Shown here in pieces: positions 6,453 through 16,895 of a stretch of 58,828 nt of DNA. The stretch lies in contig NZ_NKHF01000074.1 in the NCBI RefSeq assembly GCF_002744175.1, positions 1 through 58,828 of the forward strand, given 5' to 3'. The first letter of the stretch is position 1. Every line of letters begins with the position of its first letter. A program made the position numbers and the translations under genes. Below the pieces are notes generated by a model that worked only from the letters and a program-made list of their open reading frames with translations, made no database searches and was not told the origin of the DNA. The stretch comes from Pseudoalteromonas piscicida (lineage in GTDB: Bacteria > Pseudomonadota > Gammaproteobacteria > Enterobacterales > Alteromonadaceae).

Positions 6453-8612
6453 ATGCTCGACCCAAAAACACTTTACCTCACCAGTCTCGCAATGACTGCA
6501 ATGATGGCATTACTCACCTTTTTAACCTGGCGAGCAAATAAAGAGACTCCAGGTACACTGCTATACATTTTTTATCCTTTGGTTTTATTAGCTGCGATTT
6601 CTTCGTTTGCATTACATGGCTATCTAGACAACTGGAAAACCATTCCGTTAGCCAACACACTCCTGTTTGCAGCCTCTATCATTCACTGTATGGCCATTCG
6701 GCAATTTTTAGGCGTCAAAGGGCCTGCATTTAGGATCTTTTTGGTCGTGACCGCCGGTTTATTCATGCTGTTGATGTATAGCAGCATAGTCTCACCAGAC
6801 TTAAGAGATAGAATGCTTATCTCAGATCTGCAGCATCTCGCTGAAGCAACTTTACTGCTTTATTTTTTCGGCAAATTTGCGCGTAAAAAATATCCCAATG
6901 GCAGCATTGTCTATATCACAATTCTTATTATTATCTTGTTGATATTTACTGGTAGAACCATTTTGATGGGTGAAGTTACACCATTCACTTTATTTAAAGA
7001 AAATTGGTTCAGTATTACCATCTTTTTCAATGGCGTCCTTGCCCCGATTTTCTACGCCACGGGGATGGCACTATTGTGTAACGAGCAAAGAGAACAAAAC
7101 CTCAATAAATTAGCACTCAAAGCTCAGCAAGACTTGGAGCTTCGAGGTATGTTTTTATCCACTATCAGTCATGAGATCAGAACCCCGCTCAATGGCATAT
7201 TAGGTAGCGCACAGCTTGTATTAGGGCGCACCAAAGATAGCAGAAACAAGGCCTACTGTGAGGCAATAGTTAATTCAGCAGAATCTCTTAACCTATTGAT
7301 AGACAAAGTACTTGATTACGCCAGTTTAGAGCAAAGCGACGAAGCCTTGTATGAGGAAGATGTTGAGCTCAGAAGCTGGCTGCAAAACCTTTGTCTATTA
7401 CTCAGCCCTTTAGCAGAACAAAAAAAGCTGAGATTTGAACTCGTTTATGAACTGCCAGATCAGGTCTGTTATTACTTTGACCAACAAAAACTCAGACAAA
7501 TTTTGGTCAATTTAGTGGGAAATGCCATTAAATTTACCGACAAAGGTGAAGTGAAGCTCAAAGTTGAGATTTTAAAAGATCAACAAATTGAGCATAAGGT
7601 GCGTTTCAGCATCACCGATTCAGGTCCTGGCATCGACAAAGAAGACATCAACAAATTAACAGAACCTTATGTACAAAGCAGTGCGGGTAAAATCAAAGGG
7701 GGCACTGGTCTTGGCCTTGCTATTACTAGCCGTCTTCTCAACCGCTTAGGATCTCAACTTGAGATCCTAAGCGAGTTAAATAAAGGCAGCACATTTAGTT
7801 TTGATTTGCTGCTCAATATTGGTGAGCTGAGTTTAGTAGAGCAGCGGCCACAGCACGAAAATTGTATTACAGGTCTGAATGTATTACTGGTTGAAGATTT
7901 AGAGCTCAATCAAAAAATCGCCATCGAGTTTATGGCTGAAGATGAGCATAAGGTAAAATTAGCCACCGATGGTAAAAGCGCCATAGACATGCTCACGCAG
8001 CACCACTTTGATGTTGTACTGCTGGATATGAACCTACCCGATCTCTCAGGCCAAGAAGTGTTAAAACAACTTCAAAACTGTGAGCACAAAAATAAACGTA
8101 CTCCCTTCCTTGCGTTTACCGCAAGCCTCAGTCCTGACGAGGTAAAAGAGTACCTAGCCCTCGGTATTCGCGATATTGTTGGCAAACCAATTAAACAAGA
8201 AAAGCTTCGCCAAGCCATCAGCGAGTCACAAACACCGAAAAAAGCGGCCATAAGCGTTGAGCTGCCCGATATTCTTTATGATGAGACCGCCGTAAATGCC
8301 CTAAAATCTGGTTTCAGTGAAGATGAAGTATCTTCTATTTACAACGAATTTGTGTTGTCAGCGCGTAATAAGCTTATTCATATTCAGCAGCTACTAGAAC
8401 AAGATGAAGAACAATGCATTAGGCAGCTTCATCGCCAAGCAAGTACCGCGTTGCAACTTGGATTTAACCGTTACGGGTCAACGTTGAAGAAGGCCGAACG
8501 CCGTTTATTAGATGGTAAATCGTGTCACGATGAGCTCACTGATGCCATGACATTGTGGCAAGAAAGCTTGGCCGCTTACCTTAGCTTTGTTCGTAAAGAA
8601 GCCATGGGATAA
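6453..8612 (+). CDS. seven-helix hybrid sensor histidine kinase / response regulator
   Basis: A 719-residue protein. Residues 1-210 contain about seven hydrophobic helices with very short loops, so signals are probably sensed in the membrane. A HisKA domain follows with the phospho-accepting histidine in SHEIRTPLNG (His240), then a HATPase domain with the N box (LVNLVGNAIKFTD), DSGPGI and GGTGLGL. A receiver domain (about 475-590) has Asp525 in LLDMNLPD. The last 90 residues (QLHRQASTALQLGFNRYG) look like a histidine phosphotransfer domain. It could pass phosphate to a separate partner; the LuxR-type protein upstream has no obvious acceptor aspartate, so it is not a sure partner. Confidence 0.85.
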   Translation: MLDPKTLYLTSLAMTAMMALLTFLTWRANKETPGTLLYIFYPLVLLAAISSFALHGYLDNWKTIPLANTLLFAASIIHCMAIRQFLGVKGPAFRIFLVVTAGLFMLLMYSSIVSPDLRDRMLISDLQHLAEATLLLYFFGKFARKKYPNGSIVYITILIIILLIFTGRTILMGEVTPFTLFKENWFSITIFFNGVLAPIFYATGMALLCNEQREQNLNKLALKAQQDLELRGMFLSTISHEIRTPLNGILGSAQLVLGRTKDSRNKAYCEAIVNSAESLNLLIDKVLDYASLEQSDEALYEEDVELRSWLQNLCLLLSPLAEQKKLRFELVYELPDQVCYYFDQQKLRQILVNLVGNAIKFTDKGEVKLKVEILKDQQIEHKVRFSITDSGPGIDKEDINKLTEPYVQSSAGKIKGGTGLGLAITSRLLNRLGSQLEILSELNKGSTFSFDLLLNIGELSLVEQRPQHENCITGLNVLLVEDLELNQKIAIEFMAEDEHKVKLATDGKSAIDMLTQHHFDVVLLDMNLPDLSGQEVLKQLQNCEHKNKRTPFLAFTASLSPDEVKEYLALGIRDIVGKPIKQEKLRQAISESQTPKKAAISVELPDILYDETAVNALKSGFSEDEVSSIYNEFVLSARNKLIHIQQLLEQDEEQCIRQLHRQASTALQLGFNRYGSTLKKAERRLLDGKSCHDELTDAMTLWQESLAAYLSFVRKEAMG

Positions 8613-8671
8613 CCATTAAACGCAGGTTATTCGACATCGCTGCAAAACTTGTTCATGCTGAGCATAAACTT

Positions 8672-8824
8672 ATACTAATTTGCTCAATGAAGTAATCTAT
8701 TTTGAGGCGAGAAAACCTTTTGGTAACAAGATGAGAGTTTTGCTATTTAGTTGTTCTGCATAAGAAATTTTAAGGTAGTTAGCGCCTTATCGACTCTCCC
8801 AAAATGAGCAAATTTTAAGATTAA
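8672..8824. repeat. dispersed palindromic repeat, copy A
   Basis: About 153 bases in the 300-base gap before the amidohydrolase gene. It shares the core TTTAGTTGTTCT (8746-8757), then a similar AGAAA-TTTTAA stretch, with the element at 19974-20134. The outer arms (ATACTAATTTGCTCA at the left, TGAGCAAATT at the right) are complementary, the right arm seeming shortened. Nothing else is evident in the gap except a start-proximal GGGA ribosome site at 8900-8904. Confidence 0.6.
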
Positions 8825-8912
8825 ACGATATTACATTAACGATAATGTACCAAGGTTAATACGCCTATAGAGCTCACCTTGGACAAAAACTATAAAATAA
8901 AGGGAACAATCT

Positions 8913-11900
8913 ATGTCTTTTTTTAAATCGCCATTAGCCGTTGCTATTGGTGCTGCGGTCATTGGCTTAGCCCAACCTGCTGTGGCTAACGAACCGGGTG
9001 CCGCGCCGCAAGCGGAAGAAAAATCAACTCAGGGCTGGGATGTACTAAACCCACCGGGTGACAAACAAACCATCACAATCGATACCAATGAAACAACATG
9101 GAGTAACTTGGACGTCAGCCCAGATGGCAAACATATTGTTTTTGATATGCTTGGCGACCTTTACATCATGCCAATTGGTGGTGGCAAAGCAACAGCGCTG
9201 ACAGCAGACATGGGCTGGAACATTCAACCTAAGTTTTCGCCAGATGGTAAACATATCGCGTTTATCTCGGACCGTGCAGGCGGTGATAACCTTTGGGTCA
9301 TGGATGTTGATGGCAGCAACCTGCGCCAAATTTCCAAAGAAGTAAACAACATTGTCCACAACCCGGCTTGGTCACCGGATGGTCAATACATAGCCGTAAA
9401 ACAAGGGCAAGTAACGGGCCGTACAATACCTGGCGGTTCAATTCGTATGTACCACATCAGCGGTGGTAAAGGCGTGTTAGTACGAGAGCGGCTACATGGC
9501 GCCAAGTCGCAAAAAAACGTCGCAGAGCCTGCATTTTCTCATGATGGTAAGAAAATCTACTATTCAGTTGATGCCACTGCAGGCGTGCGCTGGGAGTACA
9601 ACAAAAACTCTCTCGATTCCGTATTCGAAATTCGTAGTTGGGACTTGGCAACCGGCGAAGAAGAAACCGTGATCCGAGGCGCAGGTGGCGCTATTCGTCC
9701 AACTATCAGCCCAGATGGCAAGTCTATCGCATTCGTAAAACGCGAAGATGATGGCAAGGCTATGTTCGGCTCACTGTATATTAAAGACTTACAATCAGGT
9801 ATTGAGACTCGAGTTTATTCGGGCCTTGATCGCGACTTACAAGAAGCCAATGGCGCACACGGTAACACCCCTTCATTTGCTTACACTCCAGATGGTAAGT
9901 CTTTGGTGTTTTGGGCTAAAGGTGTGTTCAATCGCGTCGATATCGGTTCCAAAGCCGTGAATGTTATCCCCACACGGGTTGTCGCTGAAAAGCAAATCAC
10001 ACCGGCCCTACGCTTTGCTGTGGATGTAGCGCCTGACACCTTCAAAGTAAAATTGGCACGTTGGTCGCAGGTTTCTCCTGATGGTGAAACGGCATTGTTC
10101 CAAGCGCTTGGATATCTTTACGTCAAAGATATTGCATCAGGAAAAGTAAAACGTCTAACCAAACAAACGGATCACTTTGAGTTCTACCCTAGCTACTCAC
10201 GTGATGGCAAATCTATCGTTTACACTACATGGGATGATAAAGACCTAGGCACAGTGCGTGTCGTGTCTGCAAATGGTGGAAAAGGCAAAGTGATCACCGA
10301 AGAACCTGGTCATTATGTTTCACCGAGTTTCTCGCCAGACGGCAAGCAAGTTTTGTTTAAGAAAGTAACCGGTGGCTACTTACTCAACGGTGACTGGTCT
10401 ATGCACCCTGGTATCTATCTTGTTGACGCCAAGGGCGGCAAAGCGACACGCATCATTCAACATGGTGACAACCCTCACTTCGGTGCGGATCCTGAGCGTA
10501 TTTATTTCTCAACGATGAGCGATGAAACTCACAGAGAATTGAAGAGTGTCAACCTAAACGGTCAAGAAGCACGCAGCCACTTTAAAGGTGACTATGTATT
10601 TGACTTTAAAGTCTCACCAAATGGCCAATACGTTGCATTTATTGAGCATTTTAATACGTTCGTAGCACCATTCACCAGCACTGGCAAAACCTTATCTATT
10701 AATAAAGGTGAAAAAGCATTCCCAGTTAAGCAAGTGTCTAAATACTCGGGCGATTTCCTCAATTGGAAAGCAGATAGCAGTGCTCTGACTTGGGCCTTTG
10801 GTCCAACACTTTATCAACGCAAACTGACAGATACATTTGCATTTATTGATGGTGCATCTGAAAACACAGATGAGCTAACAGCTGAGGGTATCGATTTAAG
10901 CTTTGAGCAAAAAGCGGATAAGCCAGAAGGTATGCTGGCATTGGTTGGTGGTAAAGTGGTCACCATGCGTAATGCAGAGAAGGACCAAGAAATCATTGAA
11001 AATGGTGTCGTTCTGATTAAAGAAAACCGTATCGTTGCGGTTGGCAAGCAGGGTGAAGTAGATGTACCAAGTGCAGCAAAAGTCATGGATGTGAGTGGTA
11101 AAACCATTATTCCAGGTCTTATTGATGCCCACGCACACGGTAGCTACGGTAGCCGCAACCTGCAACCACAGCAGAACTGGAACCAATACTCAAACTTAAG
11201 CTTTGGCGTAACGACTATCCATGACCCTTCTAACAATTCAGCTGAGGTCTTCTCTATGGCTGAATTGCAAAAAGCAGGTCTAACCGTGGCGCCTAGAACC
11301 TACTCTGTTGGTCGAATTTTGTATGCAGGTCATGCACCAGGCTACAAAACACCGATCAGTAACCTTGAAGATGCAGAGTTTCATGTGAAGCGCTTAAAAG
11401 ATGCTGGGGCAATCTCTGTTAAGAGTTACAATCACCCTCGCCGTGAAACACGTCAGCAAGTATTAGAAGCGGCGAAAAATATGGAAATCATGGTTGTGCC
11501 TGAAGGCGGTTCCAAATTCCAGCACAATATGAACATGATTGTAGATGGTCATACTGGCGTTGAACACGCCCTGCCAATCCCACATATTTACTCTGATATT
11601 GAACAGATGTGGGGACAGACAAACGTTGGCTTTACCCCAACGTTTGTAGTGGCCTATGGCGGGATTTCAGGTGAAGAATACTGGTATCAACATACCAACG
11701 TATGGGAAAACGAGCGTTTAATGAGCTTTGTTCCTGAGTATGTGGTTAAGCCAAGATCGATTCGTCCAAGTAAAGCGCCTGAGCGCCACTACAACCATAT
11801 CAATGTTGCTGAAACGGCAAAACAACTGCGTGATAAAGGTGTTACTGTGCACATTGGTGCGCACGGTCAACGCGAAGGCCTAGCGGCACATTGGGAGTTA

Positions 11901-12251
11901 TGGTCAATGGCACAAGGTGGCTTTACTCCTTGGCAGGCACTGCGTAGCGGAACCATTGATGGTGCAAAATATCTCGGCATGGACAATGACCTAGGTACTA
12001 TCGAAAAGGGTAAACTGGCTGACTTAGCAATCATTGATGGCGATGTCCTGACTAATATCCGAGACTCTGAAAAAGTCGCATACACCGTGATCAATGGCCG
12101 CATTTATGATGCTGCTACCATGAACGAAGTTGGTAATTACGATAATAAACGTCAACCTTTCTTCTTCGAAAATGGCTCGCAAACACAAATGCACCCAGCA
12201 ACCGCAGAATATATGGAAGAAAAAGCACATACATATCACTGGAAACACTAA
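8913..12251 (+). CDS. exported TolB-like propeller plus amidohydrolase fusion
   Basis: An 1112-residue protein with a signal peptide (MSFFKSPLAVAIGAAVIGLA, cleavage near ANE at 26). Residues about 60-680 form a beta-propeller built from PD40/TolB-like repeats, many with an SPDGK motif. Residues about 690-1090 are a metal-dependent amidohydrolase of the imidazolonepropionase-like group: the HxH metal motif DAHAHGS at 738-744, a lysine in VKSYNHPRRE, and the closing GTIEKGKLADLAIIDGD. Such fusions are common in Alteromonadales and are thought to act on peptides or other amides in the periplasm; the substrate is unknown. The gene is single, with a terminator behind it. Confidence 0.9.
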   Translation: MSFFKSPLAVAIGAAVIGLAQPAVANEPGAAPQAEEKSTQGWDVLNPPGDKQTITIDTNETTWSNLDVSPDGKHIVFDMLGDLYIMPIGGGKATALTADMGWNIQPKFSPDGKHIAFISDRAGGDNLWVMDVDGSNLRQISKEVNNIVHNPAWSPDGQYIAVKQGQVTGRTIPGGSIRMYHISGGKGVLVRERLHGAKSQKNVAEPAFSHDGKKIYYSVDATAGVRWEYNKNSLDSVFEIRSWDLATGEEETVIRGAGGAIRPTISPDGKSIAFVKREDDGKAMFGSLYIKDLQSGIETRVYSGLDRDLQEANGAHGNTPSFAYTPDGKSLVFWAKGVFNRVDIGSKAVNVIPTRVVAEKQITPALRFAVDVAPDTFKVKLARWSQVSPDGETALFQALGYLYVKDIASGKVKRLTKQTDHFEFYPSYSRDGKSIVYTTWDDKDLGTVRVVSANGGKGKVITEEPGHYVSPSFSPDGKQVLFKKVTGGYLLNGDWSMHPGIYLVDAKGGKATRIIQHGDNPHFGADPERIYFSTMSDETHRELKSVNLNGQEARSHFKGDYVFDFKVSPNGQYVAFIEHFNTFVAPFTSTGKTLSINKGEKAFPVKQVSKYSGDFLNWKADSSALTWAFGPTLYQRKLTDTFAFIDGASENTDELTAEGIDLSFEQKADKPEGMLALVGGKVVTMRNAEKDQEIIENGVVLIKENRIVAVGKQGEVDVPSAAKVMDVSGKTIIPGLIDAHAHGSYGSRNLQPQQNWNQYSNLSFGVTTIHDPSNNSAEVFSMAELQKAGLTVAPRTYSVGRILYAGHAPGYKTPISNLEDAEFHVKRLKDAGAISVKSYNHPRRETRQQVLEAAKNMEIMVVPEGGSKFQHNMNMIVDGHTGVEHALPIPHIYSDIEQMWGQTNVGFTPTFVVAYGGISGEEYWYQHTNVWENERLMSFVPEYVVKPRSIRPSKAPERHYNHINVAETAKQLRDKGVTVHIGAHGQREGLAAHWELWSMAQGGFTPWQALRSGTIDGAKYLGMDNDLGTIEKGKLADLAIIDGDVLTNIRDSEKVAYTVINGRIYDAATMNEVGNYDNKRQPFFFENGSQTQMHPATAEYMEEKAHTYHWKH

Positions 12252-12290
12252 TCAATCGTTAATCACGTTTTAGTGACAGTTTATTTGTAC

Positions 12291-12322
12291 AAGCCCAACT
12301 AATCTTTAGCTGGGCTTTTTTA
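12291..12322 (+). terminator. rho-independent terminator
   Basis: AAGCCCA (12291-12297) pairs with TGGGCTT (12311-12317), followed by a run of T. It closes the amidohydrolase transcript. Confidence 0.8.
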
Positions 12323-12395
12323 TTTTTTGGCTAGATCTTAACCAATACTGTTCTATGCTGTTATAGGTACTTCTATCACAACAGGGAATTAGGTT

Positions 12396-15300
12396 ATGTC
12401 TGGGTTTTCGCAATTCTTTCGATCGCTTAATCTAACAAAGAAGCTGGTTTTTGCTTTTCTTGTCGTCGCACTTGTGCCTTTGATTGTGATTATTTCAATC
12501 GCACTGAATACGGCCTCAACCGCCATGACAGCTCAAGTATATTCTCAGCTTGGCGCAGTCAGTGAGATCAAAAAAAGTGCTGTTTCTCGCTACTTTGAAA
12601 CCATTGAAGATAAACTCAACGCCTTTACCGCAAACCCACTTATTCCGGTAATTGCGCAAGAGTTCGTAACCAGCTTTTCGGCAACACAAAGCGAACTCAA
12701 TAATGCACAACTTACTCGTTTTTACGACGAGGTTTTTGTGCCCAAGTTTAATCAAGAAAACCCAGCCGATACCTCAACTGCTGCACTGGTCAATAATATT
12801 TCACCAGCGGGATTGGCACTTCAGACCCGTTATCTTGCGGGAAACCCATACCCAGTAGGGGAAAAATACAAGTTTGTAGAAACGGGTCATCTAGATAATT
12901 ACGATTTAGCTCATCGAAGCTATCATCCATATTTGTTAAGTATGGCTGATATTAATGAATTTTATGACATCTTCATTATCGACCCCAGCAACGGCAATAT
13001 CGTGTACTCGGTATTCAAGGAGGTAGATTTTGCAACTTCCTTAGAGTCAGGACCATATGCAAATAGTAACTTGGCCGCTCTTTATCGTGAATTAAAAAGC
13101 GTGACTGACCCCACAGTGAGCGCTTTTGCCGACTATGAGCAATACCTACCATCCTACAACGCACCAGCAAGCTTTATAGCAAAACCTATTATTGTGAATG
13201 GAGAAACCGTTGCAATTGTAGCCGCTCAGTTATCCATCGATGCGATTAACAGCATCATGACCGAAAGAGAAGGCTTAGGTGAAAGTGGCGAGACTTACTT
13301 GGTTGGCCCTGAGGGGTTAATGCGCTCAGATTCATTTTTGGATCCAAAGCATCACTCAGTGGCAAATTCATTTAAGTACCCGGAGCGTGGAAAAGTCGCA
13401 ACCGTTGCGGTCTCGCAAGCACTTAATAACCAATCTGGGCAGCAGGTGATTAAAGACTATAACGGTGAAGAAGTGCTTTCAGCTTTCACTCCTGTTGAGG
13501 TGTTTAATACCCGCTGGGCACTACTTGCTGAGATCGACGAAGCTGAAGCTTTTGCTTCTATTACTGCACTATCTCGGTATCTTATGATTATTTTGGCGGT
13601 GACCATTGTCTTGGTGTTGATCGCCGCCTATTGGTTCTCCAAAACACTAACCAAACCTGTTCGTGAGTTGGTTGACACCATGAAAGCTGTCGAGCAGGAA
13701 GGCAACTTTTCGCTGCGCGCCCCTATTCGCAGCACGGATGAAATAGGTGATAGCGCACAAGCTTTCAATTCTTTACTAGATGCGTTGCAACTGTCCATTA
13801 CCGAGGCGAATAGAGTGATGAATCAGATGGCTGCAGGCAAGTTCGACGACCGAATTAAAGTCCCTTGTCGCGGTGAGTTAGAAACGTTGAAAGAAGCGAC
13901 AAACCATTGTGCCAATACGTTGAGCAGAGCAATCTCTGAACTTAATGAGATCTCTATTGATATGGCAAATGGTCAATTTGACACAAAACTCAGCGCTCCA
14001 ATGTCTGGAGATTTAGAAAAGCTCAAACACAATATTAATGACTCGCTGTCGTCTATCAACTCTACGATGAATGGCATTGTCCATGTAATGACAAACATTG
14101 AGCAAGGCAATTTCAAAGAGCAGGTGAGCGTGCCAGCTAAAGGAAAACTTGCTCAGTTGAAAGACGCAGTGAATAACTCAGTACAAGGGTTAAGCTGTGC
14201 AATTGATGGTATTAGCAATATTATGTCGGCCCTTCGCCAAGGTGACTTCTCTGCGCAACTCGATGCACCGCTTGCTGGTCAACTAGATACACTCAAACAA
14301 GATATCAACTCCAGTATGGCAAACCTTGACCGGGTCATGAAAGAAATAGGTATGGTCATGACGAGTGTCAGCAAAGGCGACTTTAAACAGCAAGTTGATG
14401 TTGCTACCACGGGTCAACTAGCACAACTGAAAGACAGTATTAATGCCTCAGTTACAGCCGTAGATATTGCCATTTCAGAAATTTCTACCGTAATGATGGC
14501 AATCAGCCATGGCCGCTTTGACCGCACCATACAATCTCCCATGTCGGGGCAATTAGACAACCTCAAGGGCGATATTAACCGCTCAGTTGAGAACCTCAAT
14601 CAAGTGATTGAAGAACTGGGAAGTGTGATGGGTGCGATGTCCGAAGGTGACTTTAGTCAACAAATCGAATTACCACTACAGGGCCAATTGCAGCAGCTTA
14701 AAGACGATGTTAATGATTCTACACAGCAAGTTTCTGAAGCGATTTCTGAAGTCAGTAGTGTGCTGGCCAATGTTGCAAAAGGGGATCTGAGTAATAAAGT
14801 AAATGGTGAGTACTTTGGTGTATTTAAATCACTACAGCATGACACCAATACCACTATACAAAAGCTCACCAGCGTGATTGAAGGGATCCAAGCAGCTGCC
14901 AACTACGTCGCTCAAAGTGCAGGAGAGATCGCCGCCAGCAATACCGAGATCAGTCAACGTACAGAAGAGCAAGCTGCAAACTTAGAAGAGGCCAGTGCCA
15001 GTACTGGCAATATGTTAGACGAGCTGACTAAAGTATCAAATCAGTCTGGCGATGCCGTAGGCCTAGCTAAAAATGCAGAGAGTATCGCCAAAGAAGGCGG
15101 TAGCCTCTCTGCCCAAACCGTCGCCGCAATTAATGAAGTAAATAAAGCGAGTAAAGACATCAATGAAATTGTTTCTGTCATTGATGGGCTGGCATTTCAA
15201 ACTAACTTATTAGCATTAAATGCTGCGGTAGAAGCTGCTCGCGCGGGAGAAAATGGTCGCGGTTTTGCCGTGGTTGCTAACGAAGTAAGAGAATTAGCAG

Positions 15301-15695
15301 GGCGAAGTGCTGCATCGGCTAAACAGATAAAAGAGATTATCGCCAACAGTAACCAAAAGGTGGAGCAAGGCACCGAACTTGCGAATGATTCCGGCGAGAA
15401 GCTTGAGCAAATTGTCGGAGCGGTTAGTGATGTCAGTAACAATATTATCAAGATCAATGAATCTACCTCGATGCAACAACAAGCCATTAAGGAAGTCGAC
15501 TTAGTGGTACAAAGACTCACAGATCTTATTCAAGAGAATTCAGCCATCACTGAAGAAACAATGGCCGCAGCAAGGCAAATGGCTGAACAAGCCCATGAAA
15601 TGCGAGCGCAACTCAGTTATTTTTGTCTCTCAAACAATGATTACGATACCGTAGATTCTGAAGGTGAATTACTTATACATCAATATAATGCATAG
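12396..15695 (+). CDS. methyl-accepting chemotaxis protein with a poly-HAMP stalk
   Basis: A 1099-residue receptor. An N-terminal helix (about 17-37) and a second helix (about 394-415) enclose a periplasmic sensor of the dCache type ([32 protein letters not shown]). A normal HAMP unit follows the second helix. Then come eight further HAMP-like units in register: their hallmark glycines (AAGKFD, ANGQFD, EQGNFK, RQGDFS, SKGDFK, SHGRFD, SEGDFS, AKGDLS) recur about every 45 residues from 478 to 793. The signalling tip [20 protein letters not shown] with [19 protein letters not shown] is intact. No C-terminal pentapeptide for CheR/CheB docking was seen. Typical MCPs are about 550 residues with a single HAMP. 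Confidence 0.95.
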   Translation: MSGFSQFFRSLNLTKKLVFAFLVVALVPLIVIISIALNTASTAMTAQVYSQLGAVSEIKKSAVSRYFETIEDKLNAFTANPLIPVIAQEFVTSFSATQSELNNAQLTRFYDEVFVPKFNQENPADTSTAALVNNISPAGLALQTRYLAGNPYPVGEKYKFVETGHLDNYDLAHRSYHPYLLSMADINEFYDIFIIDPSNGNIVYSVFKEVDFATSLESGPYANSNLAALYRELKSVTDPTVSAFADYEQYLPSYNAPASFIAKPIIVNGETVAIVAAQLSIDAINSIMTEREGLGESGETYLVGPEGLMRSDSFLDPKHHSVANSFKYPERGKVATVAVSQALNNQSGQQVIKDYNGEEVLSAFTPVEVFNTRWALLAEIDEAEAFASITALSRYLMIILAVTIVLVLIAAYWFSKTLTKPVRELVDTMKAVEQEGNFSLRAPIRSTDEIGDSAQAFNSLLDALQLSITEANRVMNQMAAGKFDDRIKVPCRGELETLKEATNHCANTLSRAISELNEISIDMANGQFDTKLSAPMSGDLEKLKHNINDSLSSINSTMNGIVHVMTNIEQGNFKEQVSVPAKGKLAQLKDAVNNSVQGLSCAIDGISNIMSALRQGDFSAQLDAPLAGQLDTLKQDINSSMANLDRVMKEIGMVMTSVSKGDFKQQVDVATTGQLAQLKDSINASVTAVDIAISEISTVMMAISHGRFDRTIQSPMSGQLDNLKGDINRSVENLNQVIEELGSVMGAMSEGDFSQQIELPLQGQLQQLKDDVNDSTQQVSEAISEVSSVLANVAKGDLSNKVNGEYFGVFKSLQHDTNTTIQKLTSVIEGIQAAANYVAQSAGEIAASNTEISQRTEEQAANLEEASASTGNMLDELTKVSNQSGDAVGLAKNAESIAKEGGSLSAQTVAAINEVNKASKDINEIVSVIDGLAFQTNLLALNAAVEAARAGENGRGFAVVANEVRELAGRSAASAKQIKEIIANSNQKVEQGTELANDSGEKLEQIVGAVSDVSNNIIKINESTSMQQQAIKEVDLVVQRLTDLIQENSAITEETMAAARQMAEQAHEMRAQLSYFCLSNNDYDTVDSEGELLIHQYNA

Positions 15696-15989
15696 CCATA
15701 AAGTCAAGTTGAGTCTGGTCAATCTTGGTTAGGAATAGAAAAGGTTAATTACACCTAATAATTGGGATTTATCATGGATGGTTTTCTATCAAGTGAAAAT
15801 CATCCATGCTCAGTTATAACTTTACAAACCACAAAACAGCGGAATAATAAAAACCAACGATTTTTTCATATCTTAATGAAAAAGCGTAGTTTGATATATT
15901 ATGGGTTAATTAACCTTAATTCGGGATAAGAAGTGAGTTGATCAACGAAAATACCTAAGCTCAAAAACGAAATACCACTCTAGCCAGAA

Positions 15990-16097
15990 GTTATTTCTTA
16001 ATACAAGGCAAATTTGTGCGTCAATAGTAGGCCTATTGTAAGCAAATTTAACGCCGTAGTAAGGGATAACAGCTGCTAAAGAACAAGTTGTTATCCC
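15990..16097. repeat. imperfect palindromes in a 411-base gap
   Basis: The gap 15696-16106 has no gene. At 15990-16070 a long imperfect palindrome is centred on AATAGTAGGCCTATT; its outer ends are GTTATTTCTTA and GTAAGGGATAAC. A second hairpin, GGGATAACA (16063-16071) with TGTTATCCC (16089-16097), follows and could end the convergent minus-strand transcript. ATACAAGGCAAA at 16000-16012 also appears near 24613, so this may be a dispersed intergenic repeat. The rest of the gap (15696-15989) shows nothing definite. Confidence 0.55.
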
Positions 16098-16106
16098 GAG
16101 TTCAAG

Positions 16107-16895
16107 TTAATTATACTGGTTGACTTCTTTGAGCTCGAACTTATCCATATCTAATGCCGTAGGAAACTGCTTTCGATATTGCTCCAGCCCGCTTTTTTCC
16201 AGCTTAACTGATATTGTAGATGAAGCGTTGTCTGGGGCGGCATGGATAAGCTCACCTTTATAATCCAGTGCAACCGTACCACCACTGTGCTCAGTTCCGT
16301 AACCATCTCGCCCTACTCGATTAACCCCAAGAACATAGCTTTGATTTTCAATCGCGCGAGCTTTAAGTAACGTATCCCAATGGCTTCTGCGTGCTGCTGG
16401 CCAATTGGCAATATTGATCATCACATCATAATCATTGCAATTGCGTTGGAATACTGGAAACCTTAAGTCGTAGCAAATTTGAGGTAAGATGCTAAACCCT
16501 TTGATGGTAAATATTTCTCGGCGCTCACCTGCAACTATGTACTCGCCCTCTTTCCCCAAGCAAAATAAGTGGCGCTTGTCATAGTGCAATACCTGTCCGT
16601 CGGGTTGGCACCAAATCATACGGTTTGCTTTTTTTCCTTGATGTGGCACTAACACACTACCCGCCACGACTGCTTGAAAACGCTTCGCACAATGCTTCAC
16701 AAACTCAATAGCAGCATCGGCATCGTGCTCCACTTCTGGCTCTTTCACTGCAAAGCCAGTTGCAAACGTTTCTGGCAGCAAAATTAAGTCGCTTGGCTCA
16801 GTATTTTCAAGTAACTGCTCAATATGTGCAAAATTGGCCTCAGGAGAGAGCCACTGAATATCCATCTGGATAAGGGTAACCGTTAAAGTTGACAT
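16107..16895 (-). CDS. yafV: omega-amidase, YafV/Nit2-like carbon-nitrogen hydrolase
   Basis: A 262-residue nitrilase-superfamily protein with the full Glu-Lys-Cys triad: glutamate in LLPETFATGF, lysine in HYDKRHLF, cysteine in PQICYDLRFP. YafV-type enzymes hydrolyse alpha-ketoglutaramate, the by-product of glutamine-dependent transamination of ketomethiobutyrate. The gene overlaps by 13 bases the end of the aminotransferase that makes this product, so the two enzymes are surely co-expressed. Together they finish methionine salvage, whose other genes stand beside them. Confidence 0.9.
   Translation of the reverse strand: MSTLTVTLIQMDIQWLSPEANFAHIEQLLENTEPSDLILLPETFATGFAVKEPEVEHDADAAIEFVKHCAKRFQAVVAGSVLVPHQGKKANRMIWCQPDGQVLHYDKRHLFCLGKEGEYIVAGERREIFTIKGFSILPQICYDLRFPVFQRNCNDYDVMINIANWPAARRSHWDTLLKARAIENQSYVLGVNRVGRDGYGTEHSGGTVALDYKGELIHAAPDNASSTISVKLEKSGLEQYRKQFPTALDMDKFELKEVNQYN

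Noticed and set aside
8913..12251. TolB of the Tol-Pal system
   Set aside because: The SPDGK propeller repeats are shared, but the protein is much too long, carries an amidohydrolase domain and has no tol/pal neighbours.
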